This document shows positions 35,308 through 45,184 of a stretch of 64,000 nucleotides of DNA, one piece after another (position 1 is the first letter of the stretch; each line of letters starts with the position of its first letter). A program made the position numbers and the translations under genes. The DNA comes from Dielma sp000508965. GTDB lineage: Bacteria > Bacillota_I > Bacilli_A > Erysipelotrichales > Erysipelotrichaceae. The DNA lies in assembly GCA_000508965.1 (NCBI GenBank), contig BAHV02000010.1:248001-312000 (forward strand), in the 5' to 3' direction. Under the pieces are notes generated by a model. The model did no database searches and was not told where the DNA came from. It saw only the letters and a program-made list of their open reading frames with translations.

Positions 35308-35697
35308 ATGACTTATGATGAATACAAGCAGCTAGGCGGACTTATCAGTGAGAATGAATTTAGTCAGCTCCTTCCTTATGTGAAGGAGCTGCTGCTTGAG
35401 TATACTGCTGCTGTATTAGTTCCAACTTGGCGCATGAAAGCTTCTCTTGATGACATGGTCGAAACGCCGATGATCTATTTTTATCAGCTTGATTTTATTG
35501 CTATGAATGGCGGTGTGAATGCTTTCTTTGGTCACAATGATTTAGACCTGAAGCAAGTAACCACCGGTGGCTTTACTTATTCAATCGGAGCAGGTGGAAA
35601 GATGGAGTTCTTCAAGGGCATACCCATGTCCCCTCTAGCTTTGTCAAACTTAAAAAGGCAGCTTAGAGCTGGCGGATACTTGCAGAGGTGCTTATGA
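35308..35697 (+). CDS. Head-tail connector protein (gp6-like)
   Basis: 129 residues, helical N-terminus (SENEFSQLLPYVKELLLEYT) and a long aromatic middle. Its position as first gene after the small head protein marks it as the adaptor ring that binds the portal. Assignment rests on context and on overall pattern. Confidence 0.65.
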   Translation: MTYDEYKQLGGLISENEFSQLLPYVKELLLEYTAAVLVPTWRMKASLDDMVETPMIYFYQLDFIAMNGGVNAFFGHNDLDLKQVTTGGFTYSIGAGGKMEFFKGIPMSPLALSNLKRQLRAGGYLQRCL

Positions 35698-36062
35698 GAG
35701 CTTCACCGCGTTGGATAAGGCAGGATAAGATAACCTTATTCACACCAATTGAAAAAGACTTTGATGTGGTGTATCAAATTACCTACATTGATTATGTAAG
35801 AGTGGATGAAAGCTATGGCATCAGCCAATCACAAAAGGGTATTGAAGCTGCAAACAGTGTGCTTATTGTCATTGACTTAAACGATCTGCAGGCGTATGGT
35901 AATGAGCCAGTGAGTGATATCATGCCTCTGCTTATCAAGGGTAAGACATTGGTAAAGCTAGAACATACAACTGATGAGCAGAATGCTTTTACTTTAAATG
36001 AGATCAAGAAAGACAAGCCGGCAGCAAATACACCGGCTTTTTTGGAATTATTGCTGAAATGA
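35694..36062 (+). CDS. Head completion / stopper protein
   Basis: 122 residues with a beta-rich middle (DVVYQITYIDYVRVDES) and a C-terminal helical tail. The gene lies second in the connector set, where the stopper is encoded. It starts inside the previous gene (ATG 35694, AGAGG upstream) and overlaps the next start by four bases. Based largely on synteny. Confidence 0.6.
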   Translation: MRASPRWIRQDKITLFTPIEKDFDVVYQITYIDYVRVDESYGISQSQKGIEAANSVLIVIDLNDLQAYGNEPVSDIMPLLIKGKTLVKLEHTTDEQNAFTLNEIKKDKPAANTPAFLELLLK

Positions 36063-36466
36063 AGTACAACATTGATGTCTATCTGGACAGCAAGACACTC
36101 ATCAAGAAGTATGAAGAAAAGAAAGAGATCGCGCAGGAAAAGCTGAAGCACATGGTGGTGACGGACACAGATCCTTTTGTACCTATGGAAAGCGGTTATC
36201 TGAAGAATTCAGTTCATGATTCATTAGGTGATGGTAAGCCGAGAATCATTTATGAAGGGCCGTATGCTCATTATCTATATACAGGATATGTGATGGTGGA
36301 TCCTGATACTAAAAAACCGTGGGCTAAAAAGGGTGCTGTCAAAGTATACAAAGATCCTATGCAGGAACTGCAATTTAAAACAGGTATGTCCGAGTGGTTT
36401 GAACATTCAAAGAACCTGTATTCAAAACGCTGGCTCAAAGAAATAGAAAAGGTGATCAAGTCATGA
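36059..36466 (+). CDS. Minor capsid protein (Minor_capsid_2 / HK97 gp10-like)
   Basis: 135 residues. FVPMESGYLKNSVHDS and YEGPYAHYLYTGYV are the hallmarks of this neck protein family, which links the head completion complex to the tail. ATGA overlaps with both neighbours. Confidence 0.85.
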   Translation: MKYNIDVYLDSKTLIKKYEEKKEIAQEKLKHMVVTDTDPFVPMESGYLKNSVHDSLGDGKPRIIYEGPYAHYLYTGYVMVDPDTKKPWAKKGAVKVYKDPMQELQFKTGMSEWFEHSKNLYSKRWLKEIEKVIKS

Positions 36467-36915
36467 AAACATTAGCAATTGAAGAAACAAGGCAGGTCGT
36501 GGATATTCTGTTTAAAGAATTCATATCCAGGATACAAATAGGTGGTATCAAGTGGGAACTGGAATTCATTACCCATGATATGCCGAATTTATGTTTCAAA
36601 CAGCTGACTGGCTCAGTGGTAAAGCAAACCATTACAGGTGATTGTATTATTGAGCTGCCCTTTGCGGTGTATTATCGTGCAAGAGCAGCTTCAGCCAACG
36701 AAATACTTGCACTGAGCCAACCGCTGAATGATATCGCAAACCTCTTTTATAAAGAGGAGCAAAGTGACTTTGAATATTTGAAAACGGTATTACCGGAAAA
36801 TATCGAACCTCAAGAGTTAAGGATGACCTCAACACCCACTCTTGAGGACGGTATCAAAAATAATACGGCAATATTTAAAGCAATTTATACCTTCAGGTAT
36901 AGGAAAGGAAAATAG
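36463..36915 (+). CDS. Tail terminator protein
   Basis: 150 residues; DCIIELPFAVYYRARAAS and a C-terminal beta hairpin (AIFKAIYTFRYRK) match the small minor capsid/tail terminator proteins that cap the tail tube before joining to the head. The following gene is the tube protein. Confidence 0.75.
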   Translation: MKTLAIEETRQVVDILFKEFISRIQIGGIKWELEFITHDMPNLCFKQLTGSVVKQTITGDCIIELPFAVYYRARAASANEILALSQPLNDIANLFYKEEQSDFEYLKTVLPENIEPQELRMTSTPTLEDGIKNNTAIFKAIYTFRYRKGK

Positions 36916-36916
36916 G

Positions 36917-37402
36917 ATGGAAAAAATCAAACGAGAGTTATGGCAGTCATTTATCATGCCAGGCGCTGAGAATGCAAAATATGCAGTGATCGGTGAGGAC
37001 TTAGAAGAATTTGCACTCGAAATGAATGCTGACATTGAGAAGAAAAAGAATATCCTCGGCACAACATCAATCAATTTGAAAGGGTATGAGAAACAGTCCA
37101 CTGTGGCTCCTTATGTCTGCCGTAAGGGTGATGAGGTGTTTACCTGGTTAAAGGGCATTATTGACAATGAGAAGACATTGGATGATGTCAAAACAAAGGT
37201 ATGCAATGTGGATCTCTTTGAAACAGCAACGGGAGGTGCCTATCCTGCCATTGAGGAAGATGCGTATGTAGAAGTCACTTCCTTTGGTGGGGATACAGAA
37301 GCGTTGAAGATCGAGTACAATATCCACTACACAGGCATCAAGCGTTCAGGAACTTTCAACCCAACGACTAAGACATTCACCGCTACCGGTGAAGCCGCGT
37401 AG
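36917..37402 (+). CDS. Major tail tube protein
   Basis: 161 residues. A TP901/phi13-like tube pattern is visible: EDLEEFALEMNADIEKKKNI, a basic loop with LGTTSINLKGYE, and a beta end HYTGIKRSGTFNP. The ATG at 36917 has AAAGG upstream; a longer frame into the terminator gene lacks a site. Confidence 0.82.
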   Translation: MEKIKRELWQSFIMPGAENAKYAVIGEDLEEFALEMNADIEKKKNILGTTSINLKGYEKQSTVAPYVCRKGDEVFTWLKGIIDNEKTLDDVKTKVCNVDLFETATGGAYPAIEEDAYVEVTSFGGDTEALKIEYNIHYTGIKRSGTFNPTTKTFTATGEAA

Positions 37403-37413
37403 GAGGGAGAGTT

Positions 37414-37863
37414 ATGTCAAGTATTCAATTGTTAAATCAAGATGTCATTGTCTTAGATATCTTGAACGGACGGGGTGAAAAAGTAGATGAGTTCGAATTC
37501 GATCCTTTTGATGCTGAATTTGCTGCAAACTTCTATGATTTCCTGAGCGAGCTGCATAAGAAAGATCAGCTCATCAAAGGCAAAGTTCAAGCTCTCACAA
37601 AGCAGGATAAAACAGCTAATTCGTTCGGATTGTCAAAAGCCAACGAATTATACTTTAAAGAAAACCTTGAGCTAGTGAACTTTGTCCGTATTCAATTCGA
37701 TAAAGTCTTTGGTGAAGGCACCTGTGACCGTCTGTTTGGGAAGTCCAAGAATGCTGCGCTATATATCGACTTTATTGAGCAACTGACACCGTACTTCGAT
37801 AAAGCCCGTGAAAAGAAATTATCAAAGTATATGTTAAATGAGGAAACCGAAGGTCTGAACTAA
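37414..37863 (+). CDS. Tail assembly chaperone
   Basis: 149 residues, all helical, acidic. The place between tube protein and Gp15-like gene is that of the gpG chaperone that keeps the tape measure soluble. Its TAA overlaps the next ATG. Preceded by AGGAGGGAG. Confidence 0.75.
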   Translation: MSSIQLLNQDVIVLDILNGRGEKVDEFEFDPFDAEFAANFYDFLSELHKKDQLIKGKVQALTKQDKTANSFGLSKANELYFKENLELVNFVRIQFDKVFGEGTCDRLFGKSKNAALYIDFIEQLTPYFDKAREKKLSKYMLNEETEGLN

Positions 37864-38447
37864 TGAATATTCTGGTCGATCGTTTCCCTTGCAAGGTTAA
37901 GATAGACGGTAAAGATTACATGTTAAATACAGACTTCAGGGTTGGAATAAAGATCATGCTAGCTATGCAGGATGATGTGTTGACGCTTCAAGAAAAAATG
38001 ATCATAATGCTGCGGCTTCTGTATAAAGAGATACCTAGTAATATTGAAAAGGCGGTCGAATATGCGGTCGCCTTTTTAAATTGCAATGAGCAAGGTAAAG
38101 AAAAAGAAGAAAGCTCCATTGTTTTATTCTCTTGGGAGAAAGATGCTAAATACATTTATTCAGCGATCAATCAAGCGCACGGTATCGATCTTGAAACTGA
38201 GACGATCCATTGGTGGAAGTTCAAATATATGTTTTTGGATCTGAAGCCTGATTGCTTCTTTAATCGTCTTGTTGGGGTGCGTGACCGTAAGGCAAAAGGT
38301 AAGATGGATAAAGCAGACAAGGCGTTCTATCTTCAAAATAAAGACATAGTGGACCTGCCACCTAAATTAAGCCATGAAGAGAAAATGAAAGTTGAGCAAT
38401 TTAAGAAACTGCTTGAAGCCGGGAAGGCAGGTGATGAGGATGTCTAA
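37863..38447 (+). CDS. Gp15-family tail assembly protein
   Basis: 194 residues matching phage Gp15: DYMLNTDFRVGIKIMLAMQD, LLYKEIPSNIEKAVEYAVAF, and IHWWKFKYMFLDL. It is the second chaperone, lying just before the tape measure gene, and overlaps it by 8 bases. No slippery sequence for a G-GT fusion is evident at the junction with the preceding gene. Confidence 0.85.
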   Translation: MNILVDRFPCKVKIDGKDYMLNTDFRVGIKIMLAMQDDVLTLQEKMIIMLRLLYKEIPSNIEKAVEYAVAFLNCNEQGKEKEESSIVLFSWEKDAKYIYSAINQAHGIDLETETIHWWKFKYMFLDLKPDCFFNRLVGVRDRKAKGKMDKADKAFYLQNKDIVDLPPKLSHEEKMKVEQFKKLLEAGKAGDEDV

Positions 38448-41349
38448 AAAAGCAGATGGAAGGATCATTATTGATACTGAGTTGAATATTGATGATTTAA
38501 AAAAAGATGTGATCAATGCTGAGCGTGAACTGAAGAAACTACAGGCTACTGAGGACAAACTCAATAAAAAAGCCGAAGCAGCTCAAGCCAGATCGGATAA
38601 GATACGTGCTAAGTATGATACGGATGATACGAATGCTGCCTTTAGAAAGAAGTTTGAAAAGCAATACGGAAGCTATGAATCAGCGAAAGATAAAGAAGAA
38701 TGGGGAGCGAATTTTGATAAGGGATATATAGCCTCCCTTGCTAATGAACATGATGACTTTGCAGCTTCTTTAAGACTTATGAAAGATACTTATAATGAAC
38801 TGACAGATGCTGAATCGAATACCAAAGCAGCACAAGAAGCATTGAACGCAGCCCAGCAAAAATATGACAGCTATGTAAATAAGATGAACAATCCGTTTGT
38901 AGTTTTTTTAAATAGCGCACAAAAGGCGGCGATAGGATTAACAAAGGTTTTAGGAAAAGGTTTGATTTCGGCTGTTAAGAAAACAGGCAGAGCTTTTGTG
39001 AGCGGTGCAAAAAACATCATGAGCTTTGGAGCCAAAACAGCGAAAGCTATCAATCCTCTGGATGGTATGATGAAGAAAGTATCAAGGCTAGGAACTTTGA
39101 TGAAGCTAATGATAACCAGACGCCTTATTATGGCCATGATTAATCAAGCTAAAGAAGGTATCAATAATCTTGCAGGATATTCGTCTTCATTCAACAGCAC
39201 GATGTCTAGTCTTAAGAGTAATGTGACTTATGTGGGGAATGCCCTGGCCACAGCATTTGCTCCAATACTTTCAGCCATTGCACCTATTGTGGATACCATT
39301 ACGGATTCTATTGTTAACCTGATCAATATGCTGGCTCAGCTTACAGCAAGGCTTACGGGTACTGCTACTATGTTTACAAGAGCAAAGAAAGCACAAGTGG
39401 ATTATGGCAATGCCACCAACAGCAGTACAAAAGCACAAGATAAGCAAGTAGCTTCCTTTGATACGTTACAGAAGCTGAGCAGCGGTTCTTCATCAGACGG
39501 TTCCGGTGCAAATGCAAGTGATATGTTTGAAGAAGCTCAGATTGATTCAGAGATTATCAATTTAGCTGATAAGATAAAAGAAAATGTTGCTAATGGCGAT
39601 TGGTATTCGGTAGGGATGATTGTGGGAGAGCAGTTAAGTAAGGCTCTTGACAGCATCCAGTGGGGACCTATCCAAAATCAAGCGGCCTCGATCGGTATGA
39701 ATGTCGCCAATCTTATCAATGGATTTGTGGAGTTTCCTGATCTTGGTTATAAGATAGGCAATTCAATAGCTCAGGGATTGAATACCGCACTGGCATTTGC
39801 TTATGCCTTTGTTACCACTATGCATTGGGATTCCATAGGGAAATTCGTTGGTGATGCGATTACTGGCTTTTTTCAAAATGTAAACTGGGCGCAGTTTGGT
39901 TCAGTAATAGGTACCTTTGTAGGAGGCTTGATACAAGCATTAGGAAATGTGATGATCAAAACCGATTTTACAGCTATTGCTAATGCAATTAATTTCTTTG
40001 CTCATTCATTACTCAATTCGATAGCTGACAAGATCAGCAGCGTAAACTGGTTGGAGGCGGGTGCCGCACTTGCTAAAGGAATTGCCAGCATCGATTTTGA
40101 ACAAATTGCTTTTGATTTTGTAAATCTGATTGGGACTGCAATTATGGGAATGGTCGATCTCATTAAAGGCTTTTTTAATGAATTGGGTATAAATAGCATT
40201 GAAGGACTGTTGGAAGGCATGTTCTCATTAATTATCAATATAGGTGCATGGATTGCCGAGAATATCATTGCACCATTGATTGATGCGTTCTGTGATCTGC
40301 TGGGCATTCATTCACCAAGTACCGTATTTGCTGAGATCGGCAGCAATATCATGCAGGGGCTATTGAACGGTCTAGGTAGTTTACTTGGGGATGTCGGTCA
40401 ATTCTTCTCAGAGATGTGGAATGATGTTACGGACTCAGTTGGACAGTTTGCCTCTGATTGGGGAACGGCTATTGGCTCTTGGTGGGACAAAGATGTATCA
40501 CCGTGGTTCACTTTAGATAAATGGGCTGAGCTAGGCGGGAACATCGTTAATGGAATCAAGAACGGCGTTGCTGGTATTGGGAAAATTGCAGTAGGTATCG
40601 GCGGCAGTCTGATTCAGAGTGCTAAAGATGCTCTAGATATTCATTCTCCATCAGGGGAGTTTGAATATTTAGGCTCATTCTTAATGCCGGGTTTAGCACA
40701 AGGTATAGATAAAACTACTCAATCTGTATTAGATGCATTATCAAATGCCATTAAGAAAATGCAGGAACTGTGGCAGAAAGGTTTCCAAACCGAAGGTTCT
40801 TACTCTGTCTATTTCTTTGATCAGGGTAAAAAAATGATGACGGGTCTGATCAATGCATTTAAAACGATGATGAAATCTTTGGATGATCAATTAAAAATGC
40901 TGCTTCAGTTAGTTCAAACTACGATGAATGAAGCCGCAGCTGCAGCAAGAAGTGCAGCGTCTTCGATCCAAAGCTCCGTATCAAGCGCGATTTCAGCAAT
41001 GGAACGTCTTGAGTCTATGGAAAGCGGTTCAATCAGTTCAAGGATGTCACGTTTTTCATCAGTGCCGGAAACATTCAGTATTCCGCATTTAGCCACTGGC
41101 ACAGTTGTTTCACCTAACAATCCATTCATGGCCATGCTGGGCGACAATAAGCAGGAACAGGAAATCGTATCACCACTATCAACGATGAAGCAGGCTCTGC
41201 AGGAAGTCTTGGCTGAGAGCGGAATGAACAGAAATATTACTGTTGTTATGGAATATAACGGTCGTGAGTTTGGCAGAGCAGTCTATGAGGCCAATAATAA
41301 AGAAACGCAGCGTGTCGGCTTGAAGTTAGCAAAAGGAGGTAAATTCTAA
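38440..41349 (+). CDS. Tail tape measure protein
   Basis: 969 residues. An N-terminal coiled coil (~10-150), hydrophobic helices near 220-320, and repeated LLGIHSPST / LDIHSPSGEF elements in the C-terminal half are typical of tape measures. Length implies a tail of roughly 145 nm by the usual 1.5 angstrom per residue rule. The ATG at 38440 lies inside the preceding gene. Confidence 0.95.
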   Translation: MSKKADGRIIIDTELNIDDLKKDVINAERELKKLQATEDKLNKKAEAAQARSDKIRAKYDTDDTNAAFRKKFEKQYGSYESAKDKEEWGANFDKGYIASLANEHDDFAASLRLMKDTYNELTDAESNTKAAQEALNAAQQKYDSYVNKMNNPFVVFLNSAQKAAIGLTKVLGKGLISAVKKTGRAFVSGAKNIMSFGAKTAKAINPLDGMMKKVSRLGTLMKLMITRRLIMAMINQAKEGINNLAGYSSSFNSTMSSLKSNVTYVGNALATAFAPILSAIAPIVDTITDSIVNLINMLAQLTARLTGTATMFTRAKKAQVDYGNATNSSTKAQDKQVASFDTLQKLSSGSSSDGSGANASDMFEEAQIDSEIINLADKIKENVANGDWYSVGMIVGEQLSKALDSIQWGPIQNQAASIGMNVANLINGFVEFPDLGYKIGNSIAQGLNTALAFAYAFVTTMHWDSIGKFVGDAITGFFQNVNWAQFGSVIGTFVGGLIQALGNVMIKTDFTAIANAINFFAHSLLNSIADKISSVNWLEAGAALAKGIASIDFEQIAFDFVNLIGTAIMGMVDLIKGFFNELGINSIEGLLEGMFSLIINIGAWIAENIIAPLIDAFCDLLGIHSPSTVFAEIGSNIMQGLLNGLGSLLGDVGQFFSEMWNDVTDSVGQFASDWGTAIGSWWDKDVSPWFTLDKWAELGGNIVNGIKNGVAGIGKIAVGIGGSLIQSAKDALDIHSPSGEFEYLGSFLMPGLAQGIDKTTQSVLDALSNAIKKMQELWQKGFQTEGSYSVYFFDQGKKMMTGLINAFKTMMKSLDDQLKMLLQLVQTTMNEAAAAARSAASSIQSSVSSAISAMERLESMESGSISSRMSRFSSVPETFSIPHLATGTVVSPNNPFMAMLGDNKQEQEIVSPLSTMKQALQEVLAESGMNRNITVVMEYNGREFGRAVYEANNKETQRVGLKLAKGGKF

Positions 41350-41741
41350 TGTTTTCGATCGATGGAAAAGAATATGATGTATCCATTTTGTTTATCCCGG
41401 AAGAAGGAATAGAACGTAAATTTAATATCCTTGATGGTAACAATGCCGGCCGACTGCAGGCAAAAGGAAAAATGTATCGAGACATCATCGGTACATTTTT
41501 CACTTATGTCATCAAAATCGATACAAATAGACTGAACCCTCAGAAGTATGATGAACTGTATGAAACGATCTCTGATCCAAATGTAGACAGTCATACGCTG
41601 GTAGTTCCTTATGGGCAGAGTTCTCTGACCTTTGAGGCTTACATAACCAGTGGCAGTGATAAGCTGTCAAGGCATGTCAACGGTATCAATTACTGGGAGG
41701 GACTTTCCTTAGAATTTGTATCGATGCAGGCGATCAGGTGA
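41349..41741 (+). CDS. Phage tail protein (DUF6711-like)
   Basis: 130 residues, beta-rich: KFNILDGNNAGRLQAKGKMY and YGQSSLTFEAYITSG. The gene sits directly between the tape measure and the large baseplate protein, where small distal-tail proteins are encoded. Overlaps the tape measure stop. Confidence 0.7.
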   Translation: MFSIDGKEYDVSILFIPEEGIERKFNILDGNNAGRLQAKGKMYRDIIGTFFTYVIKIDTNRLNPQKYDELYETISDPNVDSHTLVVPYGQSSLTFEAYITSGSDKLSRHVNGINYWEGLSLEFVSMQAIR

Positions 41742-41745
41742 TCCT

Positions 41746-43359
41746 ATGGGAGCAAAGATACTATATAAGGACATATCACCCACTGCAAAGCTTTATTGTA
41801 CGCCTGTCACCGAGGATGCAGCTTCATGGATCAAGATTGCACAGCTGAATCAAGACAGCGGCAATTATCGTGCTTATTCTTCATGTGAGCATAATCGAAG
41901 GGTTTTAAATGGTAGCTTCATTGATTTGAATTATGAGGGAGATTTTGGCTTTTGGAGTAAGCAGATGAGTGATGACAGGTGCCTGTTTTCTAAAAATCCT
42001 ATCATTATTCTGTCATACTCCACACCGATTACATTCGTGGGCCTAACTTTGACCTTTGATGCGAATGGTAATGAATATGCAACTGATTTCAATATAAAGT
42101 ATTATTTCAATGAAGAACTGATCAGCGAAGTGAATTATAAAAACACATCTGTAAAATTCTTTACCAATACCAGGATCGTGACGTGCAATAAGATCGTCAT
42201 GGAATTTAAACGAACGAATCTGCCTCACCGTTATCTGAAATTGAACATTCTTGACTATGGTATCATCCGACAGTTTGAAGGTGATGAATTGATGGATATC
42301 AGCATTCAGGAAGATCTGTCTCTGCTGTCAACTGAAATAGCCATCAACACAATGGACTTTACGATCAAGAGCAATCAGACGATTAATTTTCTCTTTCAGA
42401 AGAAGCAGCCATTGGAATGTTATTTTAACGATGAACTGATCGGTGTGTTCTTTATGGAAAAAGCTACTCAGAAAAATGGAGTTATATGGTCCATAGAAAG
42501 CAGTGACTATATCGGTGTCTTAGATAAGTTCTCATATACCGGCGGTATTTTTAAGAACATCAAGGCGAGCGTGATCCTGCATGATATTTTAGATGCATGG
42601 AACATTCCCTTTGAGCTGGGTAAATCTTTCAATGATATTGAGCTTTCCGGTTATCTGCCGATTGCATCAGCTCGTGAATGTGTGCAGCAGGTCTTGTTTG
42701 CTTGCGGCTGCGTTTGTGATACTTCAAGGACTGGAGCTATCAAAATGTATGCTACCGATTTCAATGTCGATTATGACCTTAAGCAAGAAATCATGGAGGG
42801 AGCATCATTTGAAAGCAATGATAAGGTGACGGAAGTACGTCTTACCCAATATGAGTATGTGATTAAAAATGAAGTTCAGCAGATTGCTTCCGGAGAGAGT
42901 ACAGGCACCGTTCAGATCACCTTTAGCAGTCCTTATACAGAGCTTTCTTTGACCGGCGGAACTATTACTCAAAGCGGTGCGAATTATGCGATCATCGAAG
43001 CTGCTGGCGCTTATGTGCTGTCCGGTAAGCCATATGAGGCAAACACGACAGTCTTATCTAAACTGAATCCTACAACCAGCTTGATTGATTTACAGAATGT
43101 AGTTGAGGTTAGCAATGCGACTCTAATATCCGGCAGTAACTCTGCGGATATATTAGAAAAGCTTTATCAGTATAGCATCCGTGTCAATGTATCTAACATT
43201 AAAGCGCCTAACAACAGTGTGTCTGTAGGGGACTTTATCAAGTTTGAATCAGATTATTTGGGAATAAAGCAAGGACATGTGATAAGTAATACGTTCAATC
43301 TGAACAGTGATAAGAAGATCGTTAGTGAATTGGAGGTGCTTGAAGTTGATTCTGGATGA
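41746..43359 (+). CDS. Distal tail / baseplate protein
   Basis: 537 residues. Central strands and a C-terminal half resembling gp44/Tal-like tail hub proteins; VSNATLISGSNSADILEKLY and SVGDFIKFESDYLGIKQGHV suggest a phage late-control D-like fold. It probably forms the tip at which fibres attach. The ATG at 41746 has AGGTGAT upstream. Confidence 0.7.
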   Translation: MGAKILYKDISPTAKLYCTPVTEDAASWIKIAQLNQDSGNYRAYSSCEHNRRVLNGSFIDLNYEGDFGFWSKQMSDDRCLFSKNPIIILSYSTPITFVGLTLTFDANGNEYATDFNIKYYFNEELISEVNYKNTSVKFFTNTRIVTCNKIVMEFKRTNLPHRYLKLNILDYGIIRQFEGDELMDISIQEDLSLLSTEIAINTMDFTIKSNQTINFLFQKKQPLECYFNDELIGVFFMEKATQKNGVIWSIESSDYIGVLDKFSYTGGIFKNIKASVILHDILDAWNIPFELGKSFNDIELSGYLPIASARECVQQVLFACGCVCDTSRTGAIKMYATDFNVDYDLKQEIMEGASFESNDKVTEVRLTQYEYVIKNEVQQIASGESTGTVQITFSSPYTELSLTGGTITQSGANYAIIEAAGAYVLSGKPYEANTTVLSKLNPTTSLIDLQNVVEVSNATLISGSNSADILEKLYQYSIRVNVSNIKAPNNSVSVGDFIKFESDYLGIKQGHVISNTFNLNSDKKIVSELEVLEVDSG

Positions 43360-43834
43360 ATTGATTTATGATCGTACCATCGCTGATGTGAATCATGTCT
43401 TGACACTGATTCAAAAAGGCTATGATGGCATGACTGAAGCCGAAAGAATGGAGTGGGACAATGATCTAAAAGGTGCGCTCAATGCATCAGACTTGAATCG
43501 AGTGCTCGCGGCAGCTGAGTATGTTGCGGGGCAGATAAAACTCTATGGTTATTATGCAAGATTCAAAGAAGCTAGACCTAATGGGCAGCCGTGGACTGAG
43601 AACGATATTCAGGATGAGGAATTGATGGCAAACTGGTTATACAACATCAAGCAGGCTCTGCAATTTGGGCCTGCTTTAAATATACCTTTAATTACTCAGA
43701 ACTTGGACTATATCGGTCAGAATAATATCGAAAAGCATCTGCACGAAACTGCCCGCTATATGACAAATGCTGAGGCAGTGAGAATACATTCCGGTATGGT
43801 GTATGCCGGCTTTCAAGGAGGATTGAGAAGATGA
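43346..43834 (+). CDS. Tail-associated protein (162 aa)
   Basis: 162 residues, helical, with YDGMTEAERMEWDNDLKGAL, a pattern recurrent in siphophage baseplate genes of Bacillota. TTG start preceded by GGAGGTG at 8 bases, and overlapping the previous gene. It probably links hub and fibres. Confidence 0.65.
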   Translation: MILDELIYDRTIADVNHVLTLIQKGYDGMTEAERMEWDNDLKGALNASDLNRVLAAAEYVAGQIKLYGYYARFKEARPNGQPWTENDIQDEELMANWLYNIKQALQFGPALNIPLITQNLDYIGQNNIEKHLHETARYMTNAEAVRIHSGMVYAGFQGGLRR

Positions 43835-44193
43835 TCAATGTAAAAGATTTGATCCCTACGGAGACAGCGAATGTTTACCGCTATGAAGAGTTGGACAGCA
43901 AAGGGAATCCGACAGGGAATTATAAGTATTTTAAGTATGCGCCCGGAACTTTAGCAAGCGAACCAACACCGCTTGATCGCAGCTTATTCATGAAGTTACA
44001 AGGGTTTATAGCAGGTCAGACAGTATTTAATGCTGATGGCAGCATCACAGAGACAAATGCTGAAGGAGTGGCTGTCACAAGTTTCTTAGATAACGGTAGT
44101 ATCGAAAAAGTATTTACTTCCACTGAGGGACAATCAATAGGATTAAGAACGATTTTTAATGCTGATGGCAGCATAGAAACGGAGGTATTTTAG
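43831..44193 (+). CDS. Tail protein with FNADGSI repeats
   Basis: 120 residues. FNADGSI occurs twice (near residues 69 and 111) within a beta-rich region, a motif of phage fibre-connector proteins. It overlaps the preceding stop by four bases. Confidence 0.6.
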   Translation: MINVKDLIPTETANVYRYEELDSKGNPTGNYKYFKYAPGTLASEPTPLDRSLFMKLQGFIAGQTVFNADGSITETNAEGVAVTSFLDNGSIEKVFTSTEGQSIGLRTIFNADGSIETEVF

Positions 44194-44194
44194 A

Positions 44195-44248
44195 ATGAGA
44201 TATTGTTTTCCAAAGACGGAGGATATGGCATGGGATGGACTGAAATAA
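44195..44248 (+). CDS. 17-residue ORF ahead of the first fibre gene
   Basis: ATG at 44195 with a perfect GGAGG site encodes MRYCFPKTEDMAWDGLK. It spans the left inverted sequence (44208-44222) and overlaps the start of the fibre gene at 44230. It may be a leader peptide or a remnant of a recombination junction. Confidence 0.4.
   Translation: MRYCFPKTEDMAWDGLK
44208..44222 (+). repeat. Left inverted sequence of the fibre segment
   Basis: TTCCAAAGACGGAGG recurs in inverted orientation at 47800-47786 with one difference (14/15). Beyond it both sides continue into homologous fibre starts. Confidence 0.6.
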
Positions 44249-45180
44249 AACATGCTTTAAATAGTTCACTAGGTTCTGATAAGTTTAGGCCTCTTAATAT
44301 GTTACAGCTTGAGAGAACATTGGTGGACAGATATAGTACAGACAGTCTTATATGGGCAATGACCCAGTATGGTATCGGAGCGGCCTTTAATCAGATGTAT
44401 CAATTACACTCTGATGTATTACAACGGTGTTATACGATTGATGAAATCTACAATTCTGATGAAGCTCTTCGAGCCTGTCTGAATAATTCAGAAGTTGTGG
44501 AATTGCTTTACCTTTATCCCTATCTCGATTTTAAGACTAAGATACGGTCAACTTATACGTTATCAAACTGCATACCAGAAGGTTTAATCAATAATATCTA
44601 TTTTATTGGGGATGTTGTCGATATCAACTTGACTGGTTATGAAGATGTTGAATTTACGATGGTTGATAAAAATTATGATGGTGAAGGCACATCATGCTGG
44701 ATGACTGTAAATACATTATTTGATTATACTGGCACTTGCTATCAATGGCACACTTGGGAAACAAATATAAAACCAACGCTTATAGAGTTGAGTAATAAAT
44801 TTACAGATAATGTGATAAGAGAAAGTATACAGGTTGTGACAAGAAAATATGCCGATATTAGAACCGATGACAACTCATCAAATAAAAGTAATCAATTAGT
44901 TTCAAGAGTGTGGGTTCCAAGTGGAAGTCAAATAAGGATAGATGCTTCTTTGATGGATTTTGAAGACAAACCGCTTCAATATTATTACGATCATTCAAAA
45001 AAACGAAACAAAAGCTACAATTATTTACGAAATTCTTGGTATAGATCATCAGGAAATTATGGTTATTATCAATTATATTATGTTGATCCAAATGGAAGTA
45101 TAAAAAGTGAATCGGAACGATCTGACAGTTCATATAAATTCACGTTAGGCATACCTATCGCAATAACAATAAAGGGGTGA
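44230..45180 (+). CDS. Tail fibre protein 1
   Basis: 316 residues. The N-terminus MGWTEIKHALNSSLG matches the fibre attachment module shared with the genes at 45489 and 47050-47778. The long remainder is rich in Asn, Ser and aromatics and ends in a beta segment (LGIPIAITIKG); it is probably a receptor-binding shaft or tip. GGAGG lies 7 bases before the ATG. A frame start further upstream is unlikely. Confidence 0.7.
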   Translation: MGWTEIKHALNSSLGSDKFRPLNMLQLERTLVDRYSTDSLIWAMTQYGIGAAFNQMYQLHSDVLQRCYTIDEIYNSDEALRACLNNSEVVELLYLYPYLDFKTKIRSTYTLSNCIPEGLINNIYFIGDVVDINLTGYEDVEFTMVDKNYDGEGTSCWMTVNTLFDYTGTCYQWHTWETNIKPTLIELSNKFTDNVIRESIQVVTRKYADIRTDDNSSNKSNQLVSRVWVPSGSQIRIDASLMDFEDKPLQYYYDHSKKRNKSYNYLRNSWYRSSGNYGYYQLYYVDPNGSIKSESERSDSSYKFTLGIPIAITIKG

Positions 45181-45184
45181 ATAT

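Noticed and set aside
37840..37870. Programmed frameshift joining the two tail chaperones
   Set aside because: The genes overlap only by the TAATG junction, and no slippery heptamer is seen upstream of the stop.
44195..44248. Frameshifted true start of fibre gene 1 (MAWDGLK resembling MSWDEVK)
   Set aside because: The frame starting at 44230 aligns without gaps with the inverted fibre (MGWTEIKHALNSSLG versus MSWDEVKYAVNSTLG) and has correctly spaced GGAGG, so no frameshift needs to be assumed.
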